42,968 nucleotides of DNA from assembly GCA_021792455.1 (NCBI GenBank), contig JAJYUP010000014.1, positions 1 to 42,968 on the forward strand. The letters are read 5' to 3'. Under the pieces are notes generated by a model. The model saw only the letters and a program-made list of their open reading frames with translations, was not told the DNA's origin and did not search any database. Each line of letters opens with the position of its first letter. Within the stretch, counting starts at the first letter, position 1. The position numbers were made by a program, and so were the translations under genes. This document shows positions 7,145 through 16,711 of this stretch, piece by piece. The stretch is from Actinomycetes bacterium. Its GTDB lineage: Bacteria > Actinomycetota > Thermoleophilia > Solirubrobacterales > Solirubrobacteraceae.

Positions 7145-10100
7145 ATGAGGCAGGCAGGCAGATTCCAGGCGGCGATCGGGCGGCTGCGGGGCCGCACGGC
7201 CGGGATCCTCGCCGCGCTCGCCGCGGCGCTTGCGACCGCGCTTGCGACCGCGCTTGCGCTCGGCGGGGCGGCGGCCGGCTCGGAAGGCCCCCTGCCCCTG
7301 CTCGGTTCGGTCGGCAGCTACGGCGCCGGCGCCGGCCAGATGGAGAACCCGCGCGGCATCGCGGTCCACCAGGGCGCGAGCGGGCCGATCATCTACATCG
7401 CCGATCAGTTGAACGAGCGCATCGACGCCCTCGATGCGGCCGGCAAGTTCGTGCTGACCTTCGGCGCCAAGGTCAACGCGACCAAGGTCAAGGAAGCCGA
7501 AGCGGGCAAGGCGGTATCGCCCGAAGAAGAGAACGTGTGCACCGCGGCCTCCGGCGACCTCTGCAAGGCCGCGGAATCCGGGGCGGCCGGCGGCCAGATG
7601 AAGGCACCTGTCGGCGTGGCGGCAGACCCGAGCAGCGGGGACGTCTACGTGGAGTCGTTTTCAAACCATCGCATCGAAAAGTACACCCCTGAAGGGAAGT
7701 TCCTGCTTGCCTTCGGCGGCAAGGTCAACAAGAAGAAGAGCGAAGAAGCAAAGCCCGCAGCAGAAGAGGACCTCTGCGCAGCCGGGGAAGAATGCCAGGC
7801 CGGGGTGACCGCCGCCGCCGGCAGCGCTGGCGAAGGGACCTTCCACCCCTGGGCGATCGGGCCGCTGCTTGCGGTGGGCAGCAAAGGCACGGTCTACGTC
7901 GGCGATGAAGACGAAGTCCAGAAGTTCAGCTCCGAAGGCCACTACCTGGGCCGCGTCGAACTTGCCGGCGCCGGCAAGGTGAGCGCGCTTGCGGTCGGGC
8001 CCGAAGGCAACCTCTTTGTCAAGAGCACCTCCAAGGCGGGCGTGCGCGAGTACAGCGCAAGCGGCAGCGAAGTTCGTGCGCTTGACGGTGAAAGCACCGC
8101 CGTGCGCGGGATCGCGGTCAGCGCCGGCGGCGACGTCTACATCGTCGACCAGAGCCCCAGCGCCCACGTGCTGGTCTACGGGCCCTCCGGCGAACTGCTC
8201 AAGGAAGGCGGCGCAGGCAGGATCGAAGACGAAGCGCAAGGGATCGCGGTTGCCGGCACCGGCAAGGCGCCTGCCACGACGGTCTACGTCACGAGCATGA
8301 TTCTGGACAGCGCAGCTCACCTCTCGCTGCTTGGCGAAGCGCCGAGCGAAGGGCTGCCGGCCCCGGAAGTCGCAGCGCAGGCGGTGGTGGCCGATGAGCC
8401 TCAGAGCGCCACGCTGGCGGCGCAGATCAACCCCTACTTCGGGACGGCGAGCTGGTACGTGCAGTACGGCAGGACGACCGCCTACGAAGGCGGCAGCGTA
8501 CCGGCTCCGCCCGGCAGCGCGCTTGGCCCGCCGATCTTCGGCAACGAGGAAGCGCGCCTGACGATCACCGGGCTTGCGCCGGGCACCCTCTACCACTACC
8601 GCTTCGTGGCGGTGGACAGCGCCGGCACCACCTACGGCCCCGACGCCACGCTGCAGACGCTGGCGCTGGGGCAGCTCGGCCTGCCCGACGGCCGCGTCTA
8701 CGAGCAGGTCTCCCCCGTCGACAAGGGCGGCACGAACGCGGGCATCAGCGGGCGGGCCGAAGAAGGCCACATCACCGAAAAGCCCGAAGACATCTACGCG
8801 CAGGCGAGCCCCGAAGGCGAAGGGCTGCTCTATCTGGGCAACGGCACCTTCCCGGGCGTCGAAGCCCACTCCGGCGCCGAGGAATACTACGTCGCCAACC
8901 GCACCGCGAGCGGGTGGGTGAGCCGCGGCGCGCTGCCCGCCGGCTACGGCGCCGCCTCCGAATCCTTCGCGGCCGAGCGCCCGCTCTTCCTGGTGCCGGC
9001 ACGCAACCTGCGCAGCATGCTCTTCAGCGCGCTCGGCTCCTTCGTGGCGGCCGACCCGGTCACCGGCGACGGATCTGAATCGGAAGGGATCTACCTCTCA
9101 GGGGAAGACACCGCGGTCGAACCGCAGTGGCTGAGCGCCCCGCAGATCGCCTCGCCCTTCCCGGCGCCCGGCGCGCTCTCCCACTCCGGCATGTACCCCG
9201 CCGGGGCGTCGCCCAACCTGAAAAGGATCTACTTCGCCTACCCGGGCACGCTGCTGCCCGAAGACGTCGCACGCGCGGCGAACATCGTGCCCGGGCCGGG
9301 GCACGCTGAAATAGCGTCGGGCTTCTACGAATGGAGCGAAGGGACGCTGCGCTCGGCCGCGCTCAAGCCGAGCGGGATCGCCGAAGGCCCCTACGACCCC
9401 TTCGGCGCGGTCCCGGCGGCGGTCTCGAGTCAGGGGAGCGCCTCGCCTTACGAGGTGACACCGGACGGCTACTTCAACGAGGTCTCAGAAGACGGCAGCA
9501 AGGCCTTCTTCCTCTCACCCGAACCGGAATACTGCGTCGGGGCCGGCCGCAGGAAGACTGCCCACTGCGAGATCGAAGCCTCGATCCAGGCCTACGAAGC
9601 CTGCAAGGCGAAAGGTTGCTCGCTCTCTGAAACGCCCGCCTTCAAGGACCCGGTCGAGCTGTACGTGCGCGAGAACGGCGTCCCCAAGCTGATCTCCGCC
9701 GACGAGCTCGCCGGCGGCGCCCCCGCCCCCGCCTATGTCGAAAAAGCACGGGATCTCGTCACAGGCGTGAGCGAATTCGACGACTCGGTCACCTCCGGCG
9801 GCGGCGGAGTGCGTCCCTACATCTACGCCTCCCCCGACGGCTCGCGGGTCTTCTTCGCAAGCCGCGACCGGCTGACCGCCGAAGCCCCGGAACCGGCGGC
9901 CGACGAACAGGACGCGCTCGGCACCGCCTCCGAAGCGGCGCCAAAGCTCTACGAATACGACCTGGAGACGAGCACCCTGCGCTACCTGGCAAGCTCCGAA
10001 CGCTTCGAATCCTCCTTCGCGCCGATGGGACAGATCCTCGCCTCATCGCGCAACGGCTCGAGCTTCGTGCAGGTCCGCTACTCGGCGCAGACGGAGAAAC

Positions 10101-11110
10101 CCGGCGGCCTGCTGCTCTGGCGCGAAGGAAAGGCCCAGCCGATAGCCGAATGGACGCCGCCCGCGATCGAAGGGCAGGGAACGGAAGTGCGCGTGGCGCC
10201 GCTCTCCATGACCGCGAACGGGGAAACGGTCGTCTTCGAGAGCAACGCCGTGCTGTGGCCGGCCGGCGGCTCGCCCGGCGCCTTCAACAACTCTCCGGCC
10301 CACGATCAGGTCTACCGCTACGAAGTGGCCAGCGGCAGGCTCTCCTGCCTCTCCTGCGCGCCGCAGGGCATCACGCCGTCCGGCGACGCCCACCTCTCCA
10401 GCGACGACGACCCGGCATTTCAGGGCTTCGCCGTGGCGCGCCTGACCGGCTCGGTCGGGGTCTCCGCCAACGGGCGGCGGGTCTTCTTCGACAGCCCCGA
10501 ACGGCTCGTCGCCCAGGCGACCAACGGCCAGCGCGACGTCTACGAGTGGGAGGCCGGCGGCGAAGGCGGCTGCGCGCAGGCCGAAGGGTGCATCTACCTG
10601 ATCTCGCCGGGCACCGCGAACGGGCCCTCCTTCTACCTGGCAAGCGATGAAAGCGGTGCGAACGTCTTCTTCACGACCACGGCGGCGATCCTGCCCGCGG
10701 ACACCGACGGCTCCTACAACGTCTTCGACGCGCGCATCGACGGCGGCTTCCCGGCGACCGCGACGCCCGTGGGCTGCGGCGAATCCTGCCAGAGCCCGCC
10801 GCCGGCGCTCGGCGCCCCGGCGCCGCTGCTGAGCGCCGCCGCAGGGCCCTCGGGCAACATCAAGGCGGCTGCGCCCAAGAAGGCCAAGAAGAAGGGCGCC
10901 AAGGGCAGGGGCACCTCGGCTGCCAAGCGCAGGCTCAAACGGTGCCTGGCCCGCGCGCGCAGGATCAAGAGCGCCGCCAAGCGGCACACGGCGATGGCCG
11001 GCTGCCGCGCCAGGGCTCGCAAGGGGCGAGCCACGAGAGTGCGCGCGCGCAGACGACGAGCAGGGCGGAGGGCCTCGCGCCGCCGCCGCGAGGAAGGGAG
11101 CAGACGATGA
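7145..11110 (+). CDS. Large secreted NHL-repeat/TolB-like propeller protein
   Basis: About 1320 residues. A signal peptide (Arg-rich start, then an Ala/Leu core ending ALGGAAAGS) is followed by NHL-type repeats (MENPRGIAVHQ, MKAPVGVAADPSSGDVYV, VRGIAVSAGGDVYIVD) over roughly the first 390 residues. A fibronectin-like module follows (LAPGTLYHYRFVAVDSAG), then a long region with WD40/TolB-like strands (SPDGSRVFFAS, VSANGRRVFFDSP). It ends in a strongly basic Lys/Arg tail. I chose ATG 7145 because GAGGAGGAG lies just upstream; ATG 7130 is in frame but overlaps that site. Glu is written mainly GAA, unlike the neighbouring genes, which favour GAG. The motif LPDGRVYEQVSPVDKGG marks it as one of the large Thermoleophilia exoproteins. 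The stop overlaps the next ATG. The function is unknown; surface adhesion or binding is possible. Confidence 0.85.
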   Translation: MRQAGRFQAAIGRLRGRTAGILAALAAALATALATALALGGAAAGSEGPLPLLGSVGSYGAGAGQMENPRGIAVHQGASGPIIYIADQLNERIDALDAAGKFVLTFGAKVNATKVKEAEAGKAVSPEEENVCTAASGDLCKAAESGAAGGQMKAPVGVAADPSSGDVYVESFSNHRIEKYTPEGKFLLAFGGKVNKKKSEEAKPAAEEDLCAAGEECQAGVTAAAGSAGEGTFHPWAIGPLLAVGSKGTVYVGDEDEVQKFSSEGHYLGRVELAGAGKVSALAVGPEGNLFVKSTSKAGVREYSASGSEVRALDGESTAVRGIAVSAGGDVYIVDQSPSAHVLVYGPSGELLKEGGAGRIEDEAQGIAVAGTGKAPATTVYVTSMILDSAAHLSLLGEAPSEGLPAPEVAAQAVVADEPQSATLAAQINPYFGTASWYVQYGRTTAYEGGSVPAPPGSALGPPIFGNEEARLTITGLAPGTLYHYRFVAVDSAGTTYGPDATLQTLALGQLGLPDGRVYEQVSPVDKGGTNAGISGRAEEGHITEKPEDIYAQASPEGEGLLYLGNGTFPGVEAHSGAEEYYVANRTASGWVSRGALPAGYGAASESFAAERPLFLVPARNLRSMLFSALGSFVAADPVTGDGSESEGIYLSGEDTAVEPQWLSAPQIASPFPAPGALSHSGMYPAGASPNLKRIYFAYPGTLLPEDVARAANIVPGPGHAEIASGFYEWSEGTLRSAALKPSGIAEGPYDPFGAVPAAVSSQGSASPYEVTPDGYFNEVSEDGSKAFFLSPEPEYCVGAGRRKTAHCEIEASIQAYEACKAKGCSLSETPAFKDPVELYVRENGVPKLISADELAGGAPAPAYVEKARDLVTGVSEFDDSVTSGGGGVRPYIYASPDGSRVFFASRDRLTAEAPEPAADEQDALGTASEAAPKLYEYDLETSTLRYLASSERFESSFAPMGQILASSRNGSSFVQVRYSAQTEKPGGLLLWREGKAQPIAEWTPPAIEGQGTEVRVAPLSMTANGETVVFESNAVLWPAGGSPGAFNNSPAHDQVYRYEVASGRLSCLSCAPQGITPSGDAHLSSDDDPAFQGFAVARLTGSVGVSANGRRVFFDSPERLVAQATNGQRDVYEWEAGGEGGCAQAEGCIYLISPGTANGPSFYLASDESGANVFFTTTAAILPADTDGSYNVFDARIDGGFPATATPVGCGESCQSPPPALGAPAPLLSAAAGPSGNIKAAAPKKAKKKGAKGRGTSAAKRRLKRCLARARRIKSAAKRHTAMAGCRARARKGRATRVRARRRRAGRRASRRRREEGSRR

Positions 11111-14100
11111 GGGGGCATCTCGACCTTCGTGCATCGCGCAGGAGGGCCGCGGGGGCGGCGATCGGCCTCGCGCTCGGGATGGCGGGGCTGCTCTGCGCAG
11201 CGCCGGCGGCGCTCGGCGCCGAAGGCGCGAAGGGGCCGCAGTGGAGCATCACGGCGGTCGCCGGCCCGGCGGTGCTCAACCCCAAGGCCGCCCACGGCCA
11301 GAGCGATCAGCTGGGCGTCAGCGCGACCAGCGGGGAGATGGTCCTCTACGACGAACAGAGCAACAAACTCGCGTTCGTCGCCTACGACGCAGGCCACGAA
11401 GCCCTGCAGAGCGCGCTGGAAGGCCTCTACGGCCATGGCAACGTCGAAGTGAGCGGCGGCCCCGGAGACGAAACCGCAAGCCACCCCTACACGATCACCT
11501 TCACTGGGGCGCTCGCCGACCGTCCCGTGATATCGCTGAACGTCTCCTTCTCCCACGACTTTCTGGGCTGCGAAGGGGCAACGGGCAGCGAGTGCACCAA
11601 AGAAGCGACGCTGACGGTCACCCAGGAGGGCAGCGGCAGCGGAAGGATCGCGATCACCGCGATCGACACCGGCGCCGGGCCGACCGACGGCGCTCCGATC
11701 ACGCTCGAAGAGGAGCTCCCGGCGGGGCTTCGCGCGATCTCGGCCTCCGGCGAGTACCTCGGCGCCTACGAACACGTCGAACACCCAGCGATGAGTTGCC
11801 CGGGCGAAGCGCAGATCGCCTCCGGCGGGCGCACCATAGCCTGCACCTACAGCGGCGTCGTGCAGCCGGGGATGGTGCTGCGGATGAACGTCGCCGTCGC
11901 GCTGGAAGCGGGTGCCGAAGCCTCGCTTGCAAACGGCGCCGCGGTCTTCGGCGGCGGCGCCGCCGGCGTGGCGCGCACGAGCTCCTCGATCCCGGTGGGA
12001 ACCGAGCCCGTGTCCTTCGGGATCGCCCCCGGCAGCCTCGTGAGCGCGCTCTCGAGCACGCAGGCCGGCGCTCACCCCGACATCACGACCGCCTTCACTA
12101 TGAGCGAAAAGGAAGTGAGCCATTCGGCCGGCAACGCGCGCGACCTGGAAGTGACGCTTCCAGCCGGGCTGGTCGGCAACGCGACGGCGGTGCCGCGCTG
12201 CACCGCGGCCGGCGTGGTCGCCGGGAGCTGCCCGCGCGACACGATGGTCGGGTCGGTGACGATCGGCGCCTCGGCCCCCGGGGAACCGGAACTCACCTAT
12301 TTCCTCGATCCGGTCTACAACGTCGTCCCGCCGGCCGGGGTGCCGGCCGCCTTCGAGTTCAGCGGAAGCGACGGACTCGGCAACATCCGGCTGGATGCCT
12401 CGGTCGGCCCGCAGGACGGCTACCGCGTGCACGTCTCGATCCAGGCGGTCTCTGAGTCAGTGGACGTGGTCTTCACGAGCCTGACGCTGTGGGGCGCGCC
12501 GTGGCAGCTGAACGGCCCGGGTCCGGACAAAGCCACCGAGCGGGAATTGGGTCTGGAAGGCGTCGAAGAACCCCTCGTGACCTTCGGCGGCGAAGGTCAG
12601 GGCTCCCACACCGCCTTCATGACCAACGCGACCAGCTGCGGGACGCCCGCGCCGCTGTCGCTCACCGCCGACTCCTGGCAGGCGCCGGGCGTGTTCATCA
12701 CGCCTGCGCTCGGCGTGCTGCCGGCGATCGGGGGCTGCGAAGCGCTCAGCTTCGACCCCTCGCTCTCGGTGAGCGCGACCACGCGCCAGGCCGGCTCGCC
12801 CGCCGGCTACCAGGTGCAGATAGCCGTGCCGCAGAGCGAGCAGTCCGAAACGCTGGCAAGCTCCGACGTGCGCGACGTGGAGGTGGCGATGCCGGAAGGC
12901 ACGGTGCTCTCCCCCTCGGCCGCCAACGGGCTTACAGCCTGTACGACCGCTGAAGAAGCCGGTCGCCCGGAAGGCCAGTTCGGCCTCAAAGAAGACGCGC
13001 CCGGCCACTGCCCGACTTCCTCGAGGATCGGAAGCGTCGAGATACACAGCCCGCTTCTGAGCGAACCGCTGCTCGGGTCGGTCTACGTCGGCGCGCCCGA
13101 ATGCGGAGCGAGCGGGGTCTGCAGCCCCCAGCAGGCCGCCGAAGGCAAGATGGTGCGCCTGCTGCTCGAAGCGCAGCTGCCGGGCGGCGAAGGCGAAACT
13201 GCGGGCTCCGGCGCCACGACCGGCTCCGGCGTGGTCATCAAGCTCGCGGGGCGCACGATGATCAACCAGGCCAGCGGCAGGATCACGACGCTCTTCGAAG
13301 AAGACCCGCAGCTGCCCTTCGAATCGCTGACGCTGACGCTGAAGGGCGGGCCCGACGCCCCGCTCACAAGCCCCGCGAGCTGCGGCACGGTGAAGGCCGA
13401 AGCAAGCCTCACCCCGTGGAGCGGCCAGCCGCCCGTGCTTCTGAGCTCGCCTGGGATCCCGATCGAAGGCTGCTCTGCACCCTCCTTCTCCCCGAGCGTG
13501 CAGGCGGGGATGACGAGCTCGGCCCGCGGCGGCTCCTTCAGCTCCTTCAGCCTGACGCTCAGCCGGCCGGAAGGCGATCAGCCGCTCGGCTCTGTGGCCG
13601 TGCACATGCCGGAGGGAATGTCGGCGATCCTTTCAGGGGTTCCGCGCTGCGATGAAGCGCAGGCAAACGCGGGAAGCTGTCCTGCCGACACGCAGATCGG
13701 CACGACCACCGCGGTGGTGGGGCCGGGCAGCGAGCCCTACACGATCGAAGGCGGAAGGGTCTACCTGACAGAAAAATACGGCTCGGCGCCGTTTGGCCTC
13801 TCGATCGTCACCCCCGCCCACGCGGGCCCCTACACGCTCTCCGGGCTGACCGGCACCGGCGCCGTGGGCGATGGGAGCGTCGTGATCAGGGCGGGGATCG
13901 AAGTCAACCCGCAAACGGCGGCGATAACGATCAAGAGCGCGACGCTTCCAACCCAGCTGAACGGGATCCCGCTCTCAATCGACCGTGTGATCGTCAACAT
14001 CGACCGCGAACGCTTCATGTTCAACCCGACCAGCTGCAACGCGATGAGCCTGACGGGGAGCGTGATGAGCGCGACCGGGACGGTGGCGGCCACGAGCTTC

Positions 14101-14835
14101 CCCTTCCAGGCGGTCAACTGCGCCTCGCTGCCATTCCACCCGACCTTCGAGGTCTTCACGCACGCCGGGCACAACCGCAGGGACGGCGGCTTCCTGCACG
14201 TGAGGCTGATAGCCCACGGCGGCCCAGGTGCCTCAGGTGAGGAAGCGAACATCGGCAGAGTGGACGTGCAGCTGCCAAAGCACCTGGTCGCACGCGACTC
14301 CACGCTCAAACAGGCCTGCACCGAAGCGCAGTTCGAGGCCAACCCCTCCGGCTGTCCCGCCGGCTCCTTCGTCGGGCATGCGAAGGTGGTGAGCCCGATC
14401 CTCGCCAAACCGCTGGAAGGGCCTGCGATCTTCGTCAGCCACGGCAGCCTGCGCTACCCGGACCTCGACCTCGTGCTGCAGGGCGAAGGGGTTGTGATCA
14501 CCCTGACCGGCCACACCTTCATCAGCAGCAGGGGCTTCACCTTCTCGCGCTTCCAGAGCGTGCCCGACGCGCCGATCAGCTCGTTCAACCTCTACCTGCC
14601 TGAGGGCCCGCACTCGGCGCTCGCCGCAAACGGCAACCTCTGCCACACGGTGCACATCAAGCGCAAGAGGGTCGCGGTGCGAAAGGGCGGGCGCACGGTC
14701 TACGAGACGGTGAAGGTGCGCACGAAGAAGCCTCTGCACATGACGATGCCTACGACGATCACCGCCCAGAACGGCGCCGTGCTGCGCCAGCAGACCAAGG
14801 TGGTAGTCGTAGGGTGCGGTGCTCATCGCACATGA
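11107..14835 (+). CDS. Large secreted protein with repeated Cys modules
   Basis: About 1240 residues. The signal peptide runs from MRGHLDLRASRR through a Gly/Ala/Leu core to AALGA. The mature part repeats a module of about 150-250 residues: 'LPAG/MPEG' start, a Cys, then 'CPxDTxIG' or 'CPxxSxIG', then 'PLLGxVYVG'. I see at least four such modules (LPAGLVGNA, MPEGTVLSP, MPEGMSAIL, LPKHLVARD) plus SCGT-type units between them. It ends with a basic tail (IKRKRVAVRKGGR). ATG 11107 sits in the ATGA overlap with the preceding gene, with GAGGAAGG upstream, so the two exoproteins are co-translated. Like its partner it prefers GAA for Glu. I recognise the architecture as common in Solirubrobacterales but know of no assigned function. 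Confidence 0.85.
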   Translation: MRGHLDLRASRRRAAGAAIGLALGMAGLLCAAPAALGAEGAKGPQWSITAVAGPAVLNPKAAHGQSDQLGVSATSGEMVLYDEQSNKLAFVAYDAGHEALQSALEGLYGHGNVEVSGGPGDETASHPYTITFTGALADRPVISLNVSFSHDFLGCEGATGSECTKEATLTVTQEGSGSGRIAITAIDTGAGPTDGAPITLEEELPAGLRAISASGEYLGAYEHVEHPAMSCPGEAQIASGGRTIACTYSGVVQPGMVLRMNVAVALEAGAEASLANGAAVFGGGAAGVARTSSSIPVGTEPVSFGIAPGSLVSALSSTQAGAHPDITTAFTMSEKEVSHSAGNARDLEVTLPAGLVGNATAVPRCTAAGVVAGSCPRDTMVGSVTIGASAPGEPELTYFLDPVYNVVPPAGVPAAFEFSGSDGLGNIRLDASVGPQDGYRVHVSIQAVSESVDVVFTSLTLWGAPWQLNGPGPDKATERELGLEGVEEPLVTFGGEGQGSHTAFMTNATSCGTPAPLSLTADSWQAPGVFITPALGVLPAIGGCEALSFDPSLSVSATTRQAGSPAGYQVQIAVPQSEQSETLASSDVRDVEVAMPEGTVLSPSAANGLTACTTAEEAGRPEGQFGLKEDAPGHCPTSSRIGSVEIHSPLLSEPLLGSVYVGAPECGASGVCSPQQAAEGKMVRLLLEAQLPGGEGETAGSGATTGSGVVIKLAGRTMINQASGRITTLFEEDPQLPFESLTLTLKGGPDAPLTSPASCGTVKAEASLTPWSGQPPVLLSSPGIPIEGCSAPSFSPSVQAGMTSSARGGSFSSFSLTLSRPEGDQPLGSVAVHMPEGMSAILSGVPRCDEAQANAGSCPADTQIGTTTAVVGPGSEPYTIEGGRVYLTEKYGSAPFGLSIVTPAHAGPYTLSGLTGTGAVGDGSVVIRAGIEVNPQTAAITIKSATLPTQLNGIPLSIDRVIVNIDRERFMFNPTSCNAMSLTGSVMSATGTVAATSFPFQAVNCASLPFHPTFEVFTHAGHNRRDGGFLHVRLIAHGGPGASGEEANIGRVDVQLPKHLVARDSTLKQACTEAQFEANPSGCPAGSFVGHAKVVSPILAKPLEGPAIFVSHGSLRYPDLDLVLQGEGVVITLTGHTFISSRGFTFSRFQSVPDAPISSFNLYLPEGPHSALAANGNLCHTVHIKRKRVAVRKGGRTVYETVKVRTKKPLHMTMPTTITAQNGAVLRQQTKVVVVGCGAHRT

Positions 14836-14882
14836 AGGTTTCGGGCGAGCGTCCCCCCTCTCCGACGCCGCGCTCGAAACGG

Positions 14883-14910
14883 GGGCCGGCCGGCAGCATC
14901 CGGCCGGCCC
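14883..14910 (+). terminator. GC-rich hairpin after the exoprotein pair
   Basis: Perfect 11-bp stem GGGCCGGCCGG/CCGGCCGGCCC with a 6-base loop, 48 bases past the stop codon. There is no T-tract, as is usual for terminator-like hairpins in very GC-rich actinobacteria. It probably ends the exoprotein operon and may also work for the convergent Uma2 gene. Confidence 0.6.
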
Positions 14911-15053
14911 AACCCCCAAAACGGGCGCCGCGGTCTCCCACCTCTCCAGGCCGCGGCGCCCAGCCTTTCGATGAGGCGCGCGGCGCAATGACGCCACGAC
15001 GGCCCTCAGCTCAGCGCGCAACAGGCGCTCTCGGCGCGTCGAGACGGTGTGAT

Positions 15054-15782
15054 CCGACCGGGGCCGGCCGGTCCGCCCTTCAGCCTGCGAGGTCGTCGAA
15101 GAGCGCGGCGAGGTCGATCTGAGGCACGCCGGGCAGCCCGCACGCCAGCTTCGCATCTGCCGGGTGTCGCTCGCAGCGGGCGTATCCGTGGTCGGAGGGC
15201 TGGGTGTAGACCTCGACGGTGCGGGCGGGCAGGTCGATCAGCCAGCAGGTGGGGACGCCGGCGCGTGCGTACAGCGGGCCCTTGACGTCGCGGTCGATGA
15301 TCTGCGAGGTGACCGCGACCTCGATCACGAGCAGCGCGGTGCGCGGGTGCCGGCCTGGGGGTGGTCGGCGCGCGAGCAGGGCGATGTCCGGCTCGGGCTG
15401 GGAGTCCGGGGCGACTTCGAGTGGCAGCTGAACGCGCAGTCGCACGCGAGCATGAGCGAAGCTGGCGGTGAGAAATTCGATCGCCTGTGCGTGGGCTGGA
15501 CTCTGCGGGCTCATCTCCACGAGCACCCCGTCGAGGAGCTCGACGTTCCGTCCCTCGAGCGCGCCGGAGGCGACGATCGCGTTGTAGGTCTCGACGTCGA
15601 GCACGTGCAGGGGCAGGGCGGTCTGCGAGCCTGCAGGCATCGCGGTTGCCGTGGGGATCGTGGCTTTCGCTGGGGCGATCGTGGCCATGAAATCATGCTA
15701 TCTCCGCTTCGCGCCGCCGTCCAGGTCGACGGCTGAGGCTGCGGGCTCGAGGGGCGGCGACGTTACCGGCGCGCGGGGACGG
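15054..15782. repeat. Tandem duplication, copy 1 (729 bp)
   Basis: This block and 16547-15819 are near-identical direct repeats offset by exactly 765 bp, separated by 36 bases. Each contains a complete Uma2 gene with its promoter side. Identity is high everywhere except for about 50 bases within the gene (15424-15478 here). Confidence 0.92.
15080..15688 (-). CDS. Uma2 family (DUF820) endonuclease-like protein, copy 1
   Basis: 202 residues with the Uma2 restriction-endonuclease-like core: EPDIALLARR (PD motif, D101), LLVIEVAVTSQ (E123) and DRDVKGPLYARAGVPTCWLIDL, ending in the strand TVEVYTQ. This matches the PD-(D/E)XK-like fold described for the family. The biological role of Uma2 proteins is not settled, although they are often multicopy. 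Start ATG 15688; ribosome site weak. A sister gene lies immediately upstream at 15845-16453. The proteins differ at 13 positions, nine of them within residues 71-85 (EFLTASFAHARVRLR here). Confidence 0.87.
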   Translation of the reverse strand: MATIAPAKATIPTATAMPAGSQTALPLHVLDVETYNAIVASGALEGRNVELLDGVLVEMSPQSPAHAQAIEFLTASFAHARVRLRVQLPLEVAPDSQPEPDIALLARRPPPGRHPRTALLVIEVAVTSQIIDRDVKGPLYARAGVPTCWLIDLPARTVEVYTQPSDHGYARCERHPADAKLACGLPGVPQIDLAALFDDLAG

Positions 15783-15818
15783 GCGGTGACGCCGATCCTC
15801 GCCAAACCGCTTGCAGGG

Positions 15819-16547
15819 CCGACCGGGGCCGGCCGGTCCGCCCTTCAGGCTGCGAGGTCGTCGAAGAGCGCGGCGAGGTCGATCTCAGGCACGCCGGGCA
15901 GCCCGCACGCCAGCTTCGCATCTGCTCGATGGCGCTCGCAGCGGGCGTATCCGTGGTCGGAGGGCTGCGTGTAGACCTCGACGGTGCGGGCGGGCAGGTC
16001 GATCAGCCAGCAGGTGGGGACGCCGGCGCGCGCGTACAGCGGGCCCTTGACGTCGCGGTCGATGATCTGCGAGGTGACCGCGACCTCGATCACGAGCAGC
16101 GCGGTGCGCGGGTGCCGGCCTGGAGGTGGTCGGCGCGCGAGCAGGGCGATGTCCGGCTCGGGCTGGGAGTCCGGGGCGACTTCGAGTGGCAGCTGGACCA
16201 TCAGCCATGCGCTCGCGCTCGCGAAGAGGCGCGTGAGCAGGATGATCGCCTGTGCGTGGGCTGGACCCTGCGGGCTCATCTCCACGAGCACCCCGTCGAG
16301 GAGCTCGACGTTCCGTCCCTCGAGCGCGCCGGAGGCGACGATCGCGTTGTAGGTCTCGACGTCGAGCACGTGCAGGGGCAGGGCGGTCTGCGAGCCTGCA
16401 GGCATCGCGGTTGCCGTGGGGATCGTGGCTTTCGCTGGGGCGATCGTGGCCATGAGATCATGCTATCTCCGCTTCGCGCCGCCGTCCAGGTCGACGGCTG
16501 AGGCTGCGGGCGTGAGGGGAGCCGACGTTACCGGCGCGCGGGGACGG
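15819..16547. repeat. Tandem duplication, copy 2 (729 bp)
   Basis: Second copy of the block at 15054-15782. Both begin with CCGACCGGGGCCGGCCGGTC and end at CGCGCGGGGACGG, after which the sequences diverge completely. The sharp ends define the duplicated unit. Confidence 0.92.
15845..16453 (-). CDS. Uma2 family (DUF820) endonuclease-like protein, copy 2
   Basis: 202 residues, collinear with copy 1 and sharing all presumed catalytic residues (D101, E123, K136). The region of residues 71-85 is replaced (ILLTRLFASASAWLM against EFLTASFAHARVRLR). The only other differences are S63G, P176R, Q190E and G202A. The gene has its own copy of the upstream sequence, so it is probably expressed independently. 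Whether the variable patch alters DNA or partner specificity is unknown. Confidence 0.87.
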   Translation of the reverse strand: MATIAPAKATIPTATAMPAGSQTALPLHVLDVETYNAIVASGALEGRNVELLDGVLVEMSPQGPAHAQAIILLTRLFASASAWLMVQLPLEVAPDSQPEPDIALLARRPPPGRHPRTALLVIEVAVTSQIIDRDVKGPLYARAGVPTCWLIDLPARTVEVYTQPSDHGYARCERHRADAKLACGLPGVPEIDLAALFDDLAA

Positions 16548-16711
16548 CTCTTCGGGATGCCGACTCCGATCGGCGCACCGCCCCGGTCGCTCGCTCTCGG
16601 GGCGCGCCGCGCTGCACGATGGCTGAGCGGTGCTGCGGCGGCTCTTTCACAAGAAGCTCTCAGCCGGCCCTGAGCTGCCCATTACTCTGATTGCAATTAC
16701 TCTTCACGGAG

